Assembly (NCBI RefSeq): GCF_024509555.1
Contig: NZ_JAMWEL010000005.1
Location: forward strand, 42,280 to 106,279
Direction of reading: 5' to 3'
Length of the DNA stretch: 64,000 nucleotides
Origin: Streptococcus suis
Lineage (GTDB): Bacteria > Bacillota > Bacilli > Lactobacillales > Streptococcaceae
The notes beneath the pieces are model-generated. The model was not told the DNA's origin. It saw only the letters and a program-made list of their open reading frames with translations, and made no database searches. Position 1 is the stretch's first letter. Each line of letters opens with the position of its first letter. Below, in pieces: positions 1 through 8,070 of the stretch. The translations under genes were made by a program, and so were the position numbers.

Positions 1-1103
1 AACCAATTGAATTTATGTTCATGTTTGCAGCAATGCCACTCTATGTCGTATATGCTTTTGTACAAGGTGCTGCTTTTGCTATGGCGGATATTGTCAATTT
101 GCGTATGCACTCATTTGGTAATATCGAATTCCTTACACGTACACCGATGGCGATTAAAGCCGGAATTGGTATGGACGTTGTCAACTTTATCTGGGTAACA
201 GCCCTCTTTGCAGTTGCAATGTACTTCATTGCCAATTTCATGATTCAAAAATTCAACCTAGCAACAGCTGGACGCAATGGTAACTATGATACAGAAACAA
301 CGGATGTGGTTTCAAATTCAAACGTAGATACAGCGGATGCTAATTCACAAGTGGTACAAATCATCAACTTGCTTGGTGGTCGTGATAATATCGCAGATGT
401 GGATGCTTGTATGACTCGTCTTCGCGTTAGTGTCAAAGATGTGGCACAGGTTGGAGATGAAAATGCTTGGAAACAGGCTGGTGCTATGGGCTTGATTATC
501 AAGGACTCAGGTGTTCAAGCAGTCTATGGACCAAAAGCAGATGTTCTCAAATCAGATATTCAAGACTTGCTAGAATCTGGCGTAGCTATTCCTCGTACAG
601 AAATTGTTGCGACTGAAACAGTAATTGAGGAATCACAATTCAAGGGTGTGACCGAGACAGTTTACTCTGTTGCTGAAGGTCAAGCCATTGCCATCACAGA
701 AGTGAAAGATCCGGTCTTCTCACAAAAAATGATGGGTGATGGGTATGCAGTTGAGCCTAGCTCCGGCAATGTTTATGCACCAGTTTCAGGTATTGTAACT
801 AGTGTCTTCCCAACCAAGCACGCTGTCGGTATTTTGTCTGACAAGGGTGTAGAAGTCTTGGTGCACGTCGGCCTAGATACGGTTGCGCTAAACGGTGCTC
901 CATTCTCAGCTAAGGTAACAGATGGTCAACGTGTTGAAGCAGGGGATTTGCTCCTTGTCGCAGATCTGGACGCCATTCACTCAGCAGGACGTGAAACAAC
1001 CATCGTCGTCGCCTTCACAAATACAGCAGAAATCAAATCTGTCAGCCTTGGAAATCTTGGACAAGTAAGCAAAGATAGTCAAGTTGCGACAGTTGAGTTG
1101 TAA
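1..1103 (+). CDS. ptsG: PTS EIICBA, glucose/GlcNAc type (3' part)
   Basis: The gene is cut by the left edge; the frame is open from base 3. What remains reads as the last membrane segments of an EIIC domain, then an EIIB domain with the phosphorylation-site motif DACMTRLRV around residues 130-138 of the visible part, then a Crr-type EIIA domain whose active His lies in EVLVHVGLDTV. The order C-B-A is that of the glucose family of sugar permeases, which take up and phosphorylate a hexose using HPr-phosphate at the membrane. Glucose versus N-acetylglucosamine cannot be settled without the missing N-terminus. A strong terminator follows directly, so this is the last gene of its transcript. Confidence 0.85.
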   Translation, partial: PIEFMFMFAAMPLYVVYAFVQGAAFAMADIVNLRMHSFGNIEFLTRTPMAIKAGIGMDVVNFIWVTALFAVAMYFIANFMIQKFNLATAGRNGNYDTETTDVVSNSNVDTADANSQVVQIINLLGGRDNIADVDACMTRLRVSVKDVAQVGDENAWKQAGAMGLIIKDSGVQAVYGPKADVLKSDIQDLLESGVAIPRTEIVATETVIEESQFKGVTETVYSVAEGQAIAITEVKDPVFSQKMMGDGYAVEPSSGNVYAPVSGIVTSVFPTKHAVGILSDKGVEVLVHVGLDTVALNGAPFSAKVTDGQRVEAGDLLLVADLDAIHSAGRETTIVVAFTNTAEIKSVSLGNLGQVSKDSQVATVEL

Positions 1104-1108
1104 AAAGT

Positions 1109-1145
1109 AAAAGACAAGTTCATGTGAGCTTGTCTTTTGTTTTTA
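1109..1145 (+). terminator. Terminator after the PTS gene
   Basis: A 10-bp perfect stem (AAAAGACAAG / CTTGTCTTTT) with a 10-nt loop is followed by a T-rich tract. Confidence 0.9.
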
Positions 1146-1170
1146 AAATCTTCTCAATCCTTGCCATTTA

Positions 1171-1205
1171 TGGTATAATAAAGCGATTTTATAAAATGTA
1201 GGAGG
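1171..1205 (+). promoter_or_regulatory. Extended -10 promoter and RBS of the yebC-like gene
   Basis: TGGTATAAT at 1171-1179 is an extended -10 with no good -35. AGGAGG at about 1200-1205 lies 6 nt before the ATG at 1212 and fixes the start. Confidence 0.75.
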
Positions 1206-1211
1206 TTCCCC

Positions 1212-1928
1212 ATGGGACGTAAATGGGCCAATATTGTAGCCAAGAAAACCGCAAAAGACGGTGCTAACTCAAAAGTTTACGCCAAATTTGGTGTTGAAAT
1301 CTATGTAGCAGCGAAAAAGGGTGACCCAGATCCAGAAACAAACTCAGCGCTGAAATTTGTTATCGACCGTGCTAAGCAAGCGCAGGTTCCAAAACACATC
1401 ATTGACAAGGCCATTGACAAGGCAAAAGGAAACACAGACGAAACCTTCGTGGAAGGTCGTTACGAAGGCTTTGGACCAAATGGTTCTATGATTATCGTTG
1501 ATACTTTGACATCAAACGTAAACCGTACGGCAGCCAATGTTCGCTCTGCCTTTGGTAAAAACGGTGGTAACATGGGTGCATCTGGTTCTGTATCATTCAT
1601 GTTTGATAAAAAAGGTGTAGTTGTATTTGCTGGTGATGATGCAGATGCCATCTTCGAATTGCTCCTTGAAGCAGATGTTGAAGTCGATGATGTAGAAGCA
1701 GAAGAAGGAACAATCACTGTTTATACAGCCCCAACTGATTTGCACAAGGCCATCGTGGCACTGAAAGAATCAGGAATCCAAGAGTTCAACGTCACTGAAC
1801 TTGAAATGATCCCACAATCAGAAGTATCACTTGAAGGCGATGACCTCGCAACATTTGAAAAACTCTACGACGCCCTCGAAGACGACGAAGACGTCCAAAA
1901 AATCTACACGAATGTAGATGGGTTTTAG
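1212..1928 (+). CDS. YebC/PmpR (TACO1) family protein, YeeN-like
   Basis: The 238-residue protein opens with [20 protein letters not shown] and keeps the family features throughout: the Lys-rich N-terminus, [11 protein letters not shown] near residue 82 and [14 protein letters not shown] near 107. The usual length is about 240. Family members are described either as DNA-binding regulators (PmpR, YebC) or, more recently, as ribosome-associated factors that help translation through difficult motifs; the sequence does not decide which. It sits alone between two terminators and has its own extended -10 promoter, so it is monocistronic. Confidence 0.92.
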   Translation: MGRKWANIVAKKTAKDGANSKVYAKFGVEIYVAAKKGDPDPETNSALKFVIDRAKQAQVPKHIIDKAIDKAKGNTDETFVEGRYEGFGPNGSMIIVDTLTSNVNRTAANVRSAFGKNGGNMGASGSVSFMFDKKGVVVFAGDDADAIFELLLEADVEVDDVEAEEGTITVYTAPTDLHKAIVALKESGIQEFNVTELEMIPQSEVSLEGDDLATFEKLYDALEDDEDVQKIYTNVDGF

Positions 1929-1964
1929 TATAAAAAAAGTGCTGGTAGCACTTTTTTTATACTA
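1926..1964. terminator. Stop-codon-spanning palindromic terminator
   Basis: A perfect 18-bp stem with a GGT loop begins at the TAG stop codon of the yebC-like gene (1926-1943 pairs with 1947-1964). The arm ends in CTTTTTTTATACTA on the plus strand, and the mirrored arm gives a T-run on the minus strand, so it may work both ways. Confidence 0.9.
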
Positions 1965-2180
1965 AAAGGTTGGAAATTGGAACTGCCGGTAGGCAGTTTT
2001 CTTTATACTCAAAAGTCCGGGGAACAGTCATTTTTATTAAAAGGTTGGAGATTGAAATCGTCGGCAGACGGTTCTCATTGTACGTGGGACGTCCTAGAAG
2101 GTTTGAAATAAGAACCAGCGGCAACCGAGTATGACGTTCAGCAGTCTAATAAAATCTGAGTTCATACACCTTATAGAAGT
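1964..2180. repeat. Degenerate intergenic repeats
   Basis: Three diverged direct copies start AAAAGGTTGGAAATTG (1964), AAAAGGTTGGAGATTG (about 2039) and AGAAGGTTTGAAATAAG (about 2096). Each is followed by a short GC-rich palindromic stretch such as ACTGCCGGTAGGCAGT. No coding potential is seen. The same lead motif recurs at 4647 and 10831. Confidence 0.6.
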
Positions 2181-2185
2181 AATGA

Positions 2186-2210
2186 AAAAAACGGCAATTT
2201 GCCGTTTTTT
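2186..2210. terminator. Bidirectional terminator
   Basis: AAAAAACGGCA pairs with TGCCGTTTTTT around a 3-nt loop. It separates the plus-strand yebC region from the minus-strand TfoX gene that ends at 2265. Confidence 0.85.
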
Positions 2211-2264
2211 ACTTATCTTTTTCCTTCAGGATAATCATATAAAATTTATTTAAGTTATATTTTT

Positions 2265-2603
2265 TTAATAAACTTGAATTTGTTTACTTTCTTTTTTCGG
2301 TTTCGGCGCTGGTAGTTCGTCGTACATAGAATTGAATAAGCCAGTTAGAAATTCTTTGTTATCTACATCGTCTACCAGTAGCATTTCCTTAGCTCCACCA
2401 TATGGTAACTCATACTTTGCATTTGGCATATATGCTATTGCAGATTTAACAGGCTTTACTAAAAACCTATCATCATAAATTCCACCTATAATTTTTCCGC
2501 GATAATAAACAATATATTCACCCATCATTGACCTATATGTTATTTCTTCCAACTCGGATAGTTGTTCTAAAATGAAATTTAAGTATTCTTTACTTGAAGC
2601 CAT
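2265..2603 (-). CDS. TfoX N-terminal domain protein
   Basis: The 112-residue protein matches the stand-alone TfoX/Sxy N-terminal domain. It has EEITYRSMMGEYIVYYRGKIIGGIYDDRFLVKP in the position of the family's RxMFGxx core, then KYELPYGGAKEMLLVDD. In gamma-proteobacteria TfoX regulates competence, but short Firmicutes versions have no shown role, so no competence function is claimed. It lies 20 nt downstream of the VOC gene on the same strand, which suggests one transcript. The C-terminus is Lys-rich and probably disordered. Confidence 0.8.
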   Translation of the reverse strand: MASSKEYLNFILEQLSELEEITYRSMMGEYIVYYRGKIIGGIYDDRFLVKPVKSAIAYMPNAKYELPYGGAKEMLLVDDVDNKEFLTGLFNSMYDELPAPKPKKESKQIQVY

Positions 2604-2623
2604 TTTTCTATCTCCATTAACTA

Positions 2624-3052
2624 CTAAAATTTCAATAGTCCATTTTCGTCAAACTTAAAATTTGGACCCCATGCAACTTCCCAATAATATCCATCTAAAT
2701 CCGAAAAATACGCATGGTATCCACCCCAGAAAGATTCCTGTGGCTCTTTTACAATTTTTCCACCAGCTTTTCTTACTAACTCAATTATAGTATCTACATC
2801 TTCTTTATGTTCAGCATTGTAACCCAATGTAATTCCTGAGAATCCATTTCCTTTTGGTGGATTGTTTTCATCAATATCTTTTGCTAATTGTTCCAAAGGA
2901 AATAGTTCGAACTTTGTTCCTGGAGTATCAAAAAAGCATACTGGCGGATTATTCTCTTTACAGTTAGTCTTATAACCTAAACCGTCTCTGTAAAACTTAA
3001 TTGCCTTTTCCATATCTTTAACACCTAGACAAATGCAAGTAATCTTATTCAT
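2624..3052 (-). CDS. VOC family (glyoxalase/bleomycin-resistance fold) protein
   Basis: The 142-residue protein has two beta-alpha-beta-beta-beta modules typical of the vicinal oxygen chelate superfamily. It opens with KITCICLGVKDMEKAIKFYRDGLGY and ends with GYHAYFSDLDGYYWEVAWGPNF. The terminal Asp-Gly-Tyr-Tyr-Trp-Glu carries the usual metal-ligand Glu position. The substrate is unknown; members include lyases, dioxygenases and antibiotic-binding proteins. A minus-strand extended -10 lies about 95 nt upstream and the TfoX gene follows. Confidence 0.85.
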   Translation of the reverse strand: MNKITCICLGVKDMEKAIKFYRDGLGYKTNCKENNPPVCFFDTPGTKFELFPLEQLAKDIDENNPPKGNGFSGITLGYNAEHKEDVDTIIELVRKAGGKIVKEPQESFWGGYHAYFSDLDGYYWEVAWGPNFKFDENGLLKF

Positions 3053-3144
3053 TGTTACCTCCTATATTAATTCAAATTCGTTAATTGATGCTCATCTAAT
3101 TATAATTTCCAGATAGCTAAACTATCAGAATAAATCATACTCTT

Positions 3145-3153
3145 ATTATACCA
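3145..3153 (-). promoter_or_regulatory. Extended -10 promoter for the VOC-TfoX pair
   Basis: On the minus strand the bases read TGGTATAAT. The implied leader is about 85 nt and contains a small GATAG-TTTAG-CTATC hairpin. Confidence 0.6.
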
Positions 3154-3181
3154 TATAACAAACAAGGATAGAAGAATTATT

Positions 3182-4222
3182 TCATCCCAATTCCTCCACA
3201 CTATAAACCTCTACAATGACATCAATCCCAGCCAAACGCTCCTTGAAGTTATCTGCTAAGCCTTGGAAAAACTCATCATCCGTCTCAATCTCCAAAATTT
3301 CAATCAAAGCCTTGGCGGTATCTGTTAAATGAAAAGCACTGTATTCAAAAGTGATTCGTTCATCAGAATCAGTGGAGAAAGTTAGGACTAGGTTGTCATT
3401 CTGGAAGCCAGACAGTTCGCCTTTTTCGACAATTATTTCATGTCTGCCACCGTCAGAAATCAAACCGTATTCTTTCAGCCTTGAAATGTCATTGCCTTTG
3501 ACGCCATACTTGGTGAACAAGTCCAGAAAATCGGCATGAGAAATCAGGTAATAGTCCAAAATATATTCACCCGAAAGCTCATCAAAGGATTCATCATAAA
3601 AAGTATAAGGGGCGATTCGCTTAAACAGATTCAGTTCATCTTCTGAAAAACGGTTTAGTTCTTGCTTGATTCGCTTGGAATAGCCTGTTGCTTTTGATAC
3701 TAACTCTTCCAAAGGACGAGAGACCACTTCCGTTTCTTGGCTGAAATCCAGTTCGATATATTGCTGGTGTTTGTTGTGCTGGCAAGCCAAGGCGTAAAAC
3801 AAACATTCTGCTAAAAACAAATAAGGTCGCTCGGCATGGTTGAGCTGGAAAGATTGCTTCAAACCCAAAAGAATGGATTTTGGTAAATTTTGTGCTTGTT
3901 CTAATAAGTCAAAGAAGTCTTCTTGCGTTTTCTGTAATTCAAACTTATTTTCTCGGTAGTTGGTGTCGCTTAATCTCTTTTCAGTTTTGAAAATGTAAGC
4001 TGAAAAACCTGCTTCATCTATCTCATCTTGGACGATTCCGTAAAGGGTTCGTCCTTTATTTTGCCCTGTGAATAATTTATTGAAAGTTGTGTCAGATAAA
4101 TAAGCCAGTGAATCTTCATGAAGAGTAACTGCCAAGCCGACACTTACTTTCTTGCGGTCAGACCAGACCGTTTTGTTGGCATTTTTCAAAACAATGGAAA
4201 ATAAGGCTGGGATTATAAACAT
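3182..4222 (-). CDS. Hypothetical protein, 346 residues
   Basis: I do not recognise a family. The frame is open up to 4276, but GGAGG lies 5 nt before the ATG at 4222, so the protein starts MFIIPALFSIVLKNANKTVW. It is acidic and soluble in appearance. An N-terminal segment about 125 long is followed by regions rich in Leu-Phe-Glu (FEYSAFHLTDTAKALIEILE near the end), which suggests an alpha-helical fold. There is no signal peptide or membrane helix. It is divergent from the small plus-strand gene at 4344, sharing about 120 bp of upstream DNA that contains a TTAGCTAACTTACC stretch. Neighbours give no functional hint. Confidence 0.75.
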   Translation of the reverse strand: MFIIPALFSIVLKNANKTVWSDRKKVSVGLAVTLHEDSLAYLSDTTFNKLFTGQNKGRTLYGIVQDEIDEAGFSAYIFKTEKRLSDTNYRENKFELQKTQEDFFDLLEQAQNLPKSILLGLKQSFQLNHAERPYLFLAECLFYALACQHNKHQQYIELDFSQETEVVSRPLEELVSKATGYSKRIKQELNRFSEDELNLFKRIAPYTFYDESFDELSGEYILDYYLISHADFLDLFTKYGVKGNDISRLKEYGLISDGGRHEIIVEKGELSGFQNDNLVLTFSTDSDERITFEYSAFHLTDTAKALIEILEIETDDEFFQGLADNFKERLAGIDVIVEVYSVEELG

Positions 4223-4343
4223 AAACACCTCCGAAATTGGCAAGATTTTGACATAGATTTTGGCAACATTTAGCATTTTAACTTTGATAAACTTTAACCA
4301 TAAGTTAGCTAACTTACCAAAATTATATCAAAGGAGAACACTT

Positions 4344-4559
4344 ATGTCACTTACACCTTCTATTCGTCGAAACAAAGAAGTCCAAGCACTTCAAACCATC
4401 GCCAGCCCATATCAAATGGAGGTCGCAAGAAAGCTCAGCCAAAACATGGCAGACAACCAAGCAAGGGAGCTTCTGGCGACAGACATTCTCTACAAAGTGG
4501 GGAATCTCTTACCTTTAACAGTCTTCCAGACTGTTAAAGCCTATCAACCGCTGCGCTGA
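4344..4559 (+). CDS. Small hypothetical protein, 71 residues, tail formed by a palindrome
   Basis: AAAGGAGAACACTT places the start at the ATG at 4344, not at the earlier in-frame Met at 4260. The product begins MSLTPSIRRNKEVQALQTIA and is mostly helical and polar. I know no function. From about residue 57 the coding DNA runs through an 11-bp inverted repeat (4514-4538) of the same type as the non-coding palindrome at 10809. The C-terminal 14 residues may therefore come from a repeat that entered the gene, and the original gene may have been longer or different. Confidence 0.6.
   Translation: MSLTPSIRRNKEVQALQTIASPYQMEVARKLSQNMADNQARELLATDILYKVGNLLPLTVFQTVKAYQPLR
4514..4538. repeat. AACAGTC palindrome inside a small ORF
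   Basis: TTTAACAGTCT and AGACTGTTAAA form a perfect 11-bp stem with loop TCC. It shares its outer arms TTTAACAGTC/GACTGTTAAA with the element at 10809-10833. Confidence 0.75.
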
Positions 4560-4646
4560 GATGTTAACACGAACACTGAGAAGTGTCTTTGGACTTTATG
4601 CCTAGCCTCAATATTTTCAGCTATCCATAAGGAAAATTTTTTGCTT

Positions 4647-4666
4647 AAAAGGTTGGAGATAAGATT
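4647..4666 (+). repeat. Dispersed GGTTGGAGATAAGATT motif
   Basis: AAAAGGTTGGAGATAAGATT is followed by AAGCCTCTCATTGC. The same 19-base core occurs next to a palindrome at 10831. The rest of the gap 4560-4704 shows nothing else I can name. Confidence 0.6.
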
Positions 4667-4704
4667 AAGCCTCTCATTGCAGACCTAAATCTAGGAGATT
4701 TTCA

Positions 4705-4920
4705 TCATTCCCCCTCTCTCACATATTCCAAAATATCCCCTGGTTGGCAGTCTAGGATTCGGCAGATGCTCATCAAGGTATTAAAACGAATCCCTTTTGC
4801 CTTGCCTGTCTTGAGAATGGACAGATTGGCTTCGGTGATGCCGACTTGCTCTGCCAAGTCCTTGGAAGTCATTTGTCGATCTTTGAGGACCTTGTCTAGG
4901 TTTACGCGAATCATTTCCAT
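4705..4920 (-). CDS. Small XRE/Cro-CI regulator (YozG-like)
   Basis: The 71-residue protein is essentially one helix-turn-helix domain: MTSKDLAEQVGITEANLSILKTGKAKGIRFNTLMSICRILDC. The frame is open to 4950, but the start is taken at 4920, directly after the TGA of the upstream gene (TGATATG), which indicates translational coupling. Tiny XRE proteins of this kind typically accompany DUF2975 membrane proteins, as here. The likely job is repression of its own two-gene operon, possibly at the large inverted repeat at 5462-5511. Confidence 0.85.
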   Translation of the reverse strand: MEMIRVNLDKVLKDRQMTSKDLAEQVGITEANLSILKTGKAKGIRFNTLMSICRILDCQPGDILEYVREGE

Positions 4921-4921
4921 A

Positions 4922-5446
4922 TCAGATAAACTCGCTGTTCTCGGTTTCAAGTTGTTGCCCCTTTTGTACTAAGGTCCAGACAAAATAAGTCAAGAAGATA
5001 AAGAGGGCATTGAGGATGAAATCTGACCAACGCAGATTGAGGAAGTTGTTTGGTCCAGTAGCATTTGTCAAGGCGATCAAGCTGGTTAGGCAAAATTGCC
5101 CAGCAGTCAAGACGAGCAAACTGATGAAGAGTTTCTGATAAACTTCCAGACTAGCTGAAGCGAAATAATCTTCTTCCAGAAGCAATTTACATAACTTTTG
5201 AAGCAAGTGAGCAATGTGACTGAGTACCGCCAAGATGATTAAGATTAATCCACTTGTTAAAAGGATGAGCCAAACACTAATCTGGTCAATGGGTTTGTTA
5301 AAGGTGTATTCCCAAGAGCCTATCACAAATGAGTCGCCTCTGAAACCAGCCAAGGTAGAGAAGGTATAAAGAGCAATCGTGAAATAGAAGAAATAGCGAA
5401 CACAAGCAGCCACAATGCCAGCTGTTTTGAGTAGATTGGTTTTCAT
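4922..5446 (-). CDS. DUF2975 membrane protein
   Basis: The 174-residue protein has four predicted membrane helices: around residues 10-30, 55-75, 100-125 and 140-160. It fits the DUF2975 family in length and in its pairing with a small XRE regulator. The function of the family is unknown; it resembles the two-gene modules in which a membrane protein controls a cognate HTH protein. It begins just downstream of a 19-bp imperfect inverted repeat. Reading ends in QQLETENSEFI, coupled to the regulator. Confidence 0.85.
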   Translation of the reverse strand: MKTNLLKTAGIVAACVRYFFYFTIALYTFSTLAGFRGDSFVIGSWEYTFNKPIDQISVWLILLTSGLILIILAVLSHIAHLLQKLCKLLLEEDYFASASLEVYQKLFISLLVLTAGQFCLTSLIALTNATGPNNFLNLRWSDFILNALFIFLTYFVWTLVQKGQQLETENSEFI

Positions 5447-5461
5447 AGCAAACCTCCGATT

Positions 5462-5511
5462 ATTATTGTTTTATGATAATATTATCTGTAAAATTATTAT
5501 AAAACAATAAT
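5462..5511. promoter_or_regulatory. Large inverted repeat, probable operator of the DUF2975-XRE operon
   Basis: ATTATTGTTTTATGATAAT at 5462-5480 and its near-perfect complement at 5493-5511 (one mismatch) are separated by 12 bp. The repeat lies 16 bp upstream of the DUF2975 start codon, where it would cover the promoter. Confidence 0.6.
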
Positions 5512-5545
5512 TTTTAAAATGCAAGCGTTTTTTTAAAAAAAGAAT

Positions 5546-5573
5546 AATAAGAAAACCGCCAAGTAGCTGGCGG
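5546..5573 (-). terminator. Terminator of the metal efflux ATPase gene
   Basis: On the minus strand CCGCCA pairs with TGGCGG around a 6-nt loop, followed by TTTTCTTATTATTC. Confidence 0.8.
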
Positions 5574-5580
5574 CTCTCTG

Positions 5581-7449
5581 CTATTTAAAATACAAGAGTC
5601 TCAATCCGTTGAGAATGACCAAAATCGTTGATCCTTCGTGGCCCACCACACCGAGTGGGAGGTTGATAGACTGGAAGAGGTTGGAAATGATAAGAAGGGC
5701 AATGACAGATAGGGCAAAGATAATGTTTTGCTTGATGATGCCCCGCATTTTCTTAGAGAGACGAATGGAGTAAGGAATTCTCGTCAGGTCCTCCATGAGC
5801 ACGATGTCAGCTGACTCCATAGCGATGTCCGTTCCGCTTCCCATAGCATAGCTGACATTGGCTTGAGCTAGGGCGGGAGCATCGTTGATACCGTCGCCCA
5901 CCATGCCGACAGACGCAAACTCGGTTTGCAGTTCTTGGATAACAGCAGCCTTATCCGTTGGCAGACAGTTGGCAATGACCCGATCAATGCCGACCTGACT
6001 CGCCACGTAACGAGCCGTCTTTTCTTGGTCACCTGTCAAGAGAATTGGTGTCACGCCCATCTCTTTCAATTGGGCAATCAGCTGCTTGCTCTCAGGTTTC
6101 AAACTATCTTCCACCATAAAAATCGCCACAAGGAAATCATTTTGGCTGACATAGACCAGGGTTTTCCCAGTGCTTTCCGCCTCATCGATCTGTGCAACTA
6201 AGTCTGCAGACAGGGGACTAACCAAGCTATCTACCACAAAGCCCGCCTTACCGATTTTCCAGCTGTCGTCCTGATAGCCTGCCACCAAGCCTTTTCCGGT
6301 CACGTCTTCTAGGCTTTGGAGGGTAATAGCAGAGCTGTCAGCCGTATAGGTCATGAGAGCCTGAGCGATTGGGTGGCTTGATTGTTTTTCAACTGCCTGA
6401 ACAACCTGTTTGATAAGCTCCTCATCGCCAAGATAGGTCACTCCTACAACCTCAGGTTTACCAATGGTTAGGGTACCCGTCTTGTCAAAGACGATGGCTT
6501 CTAGATTGGCGATGTTATCCGCAATGTCACCGCCCTTGATAATCATACCCTTGCGTGCCGCACGGCTGATGGCAGAAAGTGTCGCCGGTGAAGAAGAAGC
6601 TACAAGTGCACAAGGAGAAGCGATGGTCAAGAGAATCATGCCACGGTAGAAGGCAGTCAACCAGTCCCAACCCAGAACAAAATGAGCAAAGAGGATAAAG
6701 AGTGGTACCACCACCAAGACAACCTTGACATAGGTATCTTCCATATTTTCAATGAAAGTCGCTGTTTTTGATTTGGATTCTTGGGCGTTTTCAACCATTT
6801 GGACGATTTTATCGAATAGGGCATCGCCTTTTTCAGCTGTAACTTGAACAGTCACAGTTGGACCTTGGTTAATGGTTCCGCCGATAACAGCAGCGCCAGC
6901 CATTTTCTCAGCAGGGAGCGGCTCGCCTGTAATCATGGATTCGTCAAAGATGGATTGCGGACTGATGAGGGTAGCATCTAGTGGTACCGTATCCCCCTTG
7001 CGAACTTGCAAGAGGTCATCGATGCGAATGGCTGCGGTATCTAAGACAGTAATGTCACCGTTTTCCTCGATTTTGCGAGCCGTTGGAGGCGTCATGTTCA
7101 TCAGAGCAGCGATAGCGTTTTTACTTTTCTCCATGGCTAATTCTTCCAGAGTAGAAGAAAGGGAGAAGATGAAGATGAGCAGGGCTCCTTCCATCCAGTA
7201 GCCGATGAGGCCAGAGCCGATAGCAGCCAAAATCATAAGCAGGTCAACAGACAGGTGCTTGTCCACAAATAATTCTGTCAGACCTTCCTTGGCAGACTGG
7301 TAGCCACCGATGATAAAGGCTGAAATGAAGAGGATGGGTGCCCATCCTTGTTCGGTCTGTAGTAGGATTATCCCTACCAGGATAAATACTAGGCAGACAG
7401 CAGTTGTGATAATGTGACTATACTGTTTAAATTGTTGTGTCAGTGTCAT
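5581..7449 (-). CDS. pmtA: P1B-4-type metal efflux ATPase (PmtA/FeoE-like)
   Basis: The 622-residue P-type ATPase shows the phosphorylation motif DKTGTLT, the actuator motif TGEPLP, the hinge GDGINDAP, SPC in the sixth membrane helix and HEGST near the C-terminus. SPC plus HEGST is the signature of subgroup P1B-4. There is no N-terminal heavy-metal-binding domain; the protein starts almost directly with membrane helices. Streptococcal members next to perR export ferrous iron and cobalt and protect against iron-driven oxidative stress. That role is inferred here from motifs and from the PerR-type boxes in front of the gene. It is transcribed separately from perR because a terminator lies between them. 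Confidence 0.92.
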   Translation of the reverse strand: MTLTQQFKQYSHIITTAVCLVFILVGIILLQTEQGWAPILFISAFIIGGYQSAKEGLTELFVDKHLSVDLLMILAAIGSGLIGYWMEGALLIFIFSLSSTLEELAMEKSKNAIAALMNMTPPTARKIEENGDITVLDTAAIRIDDLLQVRKGDTVPLDATLISPQSIFDESMITGEPLPAEKMAGAAVIGGTINQGPTVTVQVTAEKGDALFDKIVQMVENAQESKSKTATFIENMEDTYVKVVLVVVPLFILFAHFVLGWDWLTAFYRGMILLTIASPCALVASSSPATLSAISRAARKGMIIKGGDIADNIANLEAIVFDKTGTLTIGKPEVVGVTYLGDEELIKQVVQAVEKQSSHPIAQALMTYTADSSAITLQSLEDVTGKGLVAGYQDDSWKIGKAGFVVDSLVSPLSADLVAQIDEAESTGKTLVYVSQNDFLVAIFMVEDSLKPESKQLIAQLKEMGVTPILLTGDQEKTARYVASQVGIDRVIANCLPTDKAAVIQELQTEFASVGMVGDGINDAPALAQANVSYAMGSGTDIAMESADIVLMEDLTRIPYSIRLSKKMRGIIKQNIIFALSVIALLIISNLFQSINLPLGVVGHEGSTILVILNGLRLLYFK

Positions 7450-7483
7450 AAATCATTCCTCGAAATATCTTTCTATGGTTTAA

Positions 7484-7498
7484 TTATAACAATTATAA
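7484..7498. promoter_or_regulatory. Per-box-like site 1 (pmtA)
   Basis: TTATAACAATTATAA fits the 7-1-7 PerR consensus TTATAATNATTATAA with one mismatch. It lies 35 bp upstream of pmtA. Confidence 0.7.
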
Positions 7499-7516
7499 AT
7501 AGAATGTCAAGTTTAA

Positions 7517-7531
7517 TTATAATAATTCTAA
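7517..7531. promoter_or_regulatory. Per-box-like site 2 (pmtA)
   Basis: TTATAATAATTCTAA fits the 7-1-7 consensus in full. It is spaced 33 bp (about three helix turns) from site 1. Confidence 0.8.
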
Positions 7532-7560
7532 ATAAGATTTTTCAGACAATTCCAAGGAAA

Positions 7561-7586
7561 GAAAAAAGAGCGAATTAATTCGCTCT
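7561..7586 (-). terminator. perR terminator
   Basis: The 20-nt perfect palindrome AGAGCGAATTAATTCGCTCT is followed on the minus strand by TTTTTTC, just after the perR stop codon. Confidence 0.85.
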
Positions 7587-7587
7587 G

Positions 7588-8046
7588 CTATTCTATATTA
7601 GATTGGCACTCAGGACAGATACCATAGATAGCTAGGACCTCTTTTGTGACCTTGTAACCTGTCTGGTCTTGGGCTTCTTTTTTCAGACTAGGTAGTTCGA
7701 TATCCATAAAGTCTGTAATTTTTCCGCACACTTCACAAATGATATTGAGGTGATCATGGCCCATAAAGTCATAATAGGTCGTATTATCATTGGTACGTTT
7801 GATTTCTGTGACAAATCCTTCTTCCAACAGAAGTTTCAGATTGTTGTAAACAGTAGCTAGGCTCATTCCTGGGTAGTCTGGTAGAAGATCTTGGTAAATC
7901 ATCTCAGCACTCGGGTGGTCATCACTTTCTATGATGTAGGCTACAACAGCCTTACGTGTCGAAGTGATACGCACTCCTTTTTCCTTAAGGTGCTGGATGA
8001 CGTGGTCGAAATCCGCTTGATGGTCACTACTATGATGGTGGGTCAT
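7588..8046 (-). CDS. perR: Peroxide-responsive Fur-family repressor PerR
   Basis: The 152-residue protein starts at the ATG at 8046, preceded by GGAGGG; the frame stays open 11 codons further but without an RBS. It has the Fur winged helix (residues about 20-85, SLATVYNNLKLLLEEGFV) and a His-rich dimerisation part (DFMGHDHLNIICEVCGKITD). The two CxxC pairs, CEVC and CPEC, form the structural zinc site. The extra N-terminal His run MTHHHSSDHQ is typical of streptococcal PerR. It should sense peroxide through metal-catalysed histidine oxidation. Per-box-like sites lie in front of itself and of pmtA. Confidence 0.92.
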   Translation of the reverse strand: MTHHHSSDHQADFDHVIQHLKEKGVRITSTRKAVVAYIIESDDHPSAEMIYQDLLPDYPGMSLATVYNNLKLLLEEGFVTEIKRTNDNTTYYDFMGHDHLNIICEVCGKITDFMDIELPSLKKEAQDQTGYKVTKEVLAIYGICPECQSNIE

Positions 8047-8070
8047 GCTTCCCTCCTTTCTACGATGTAA

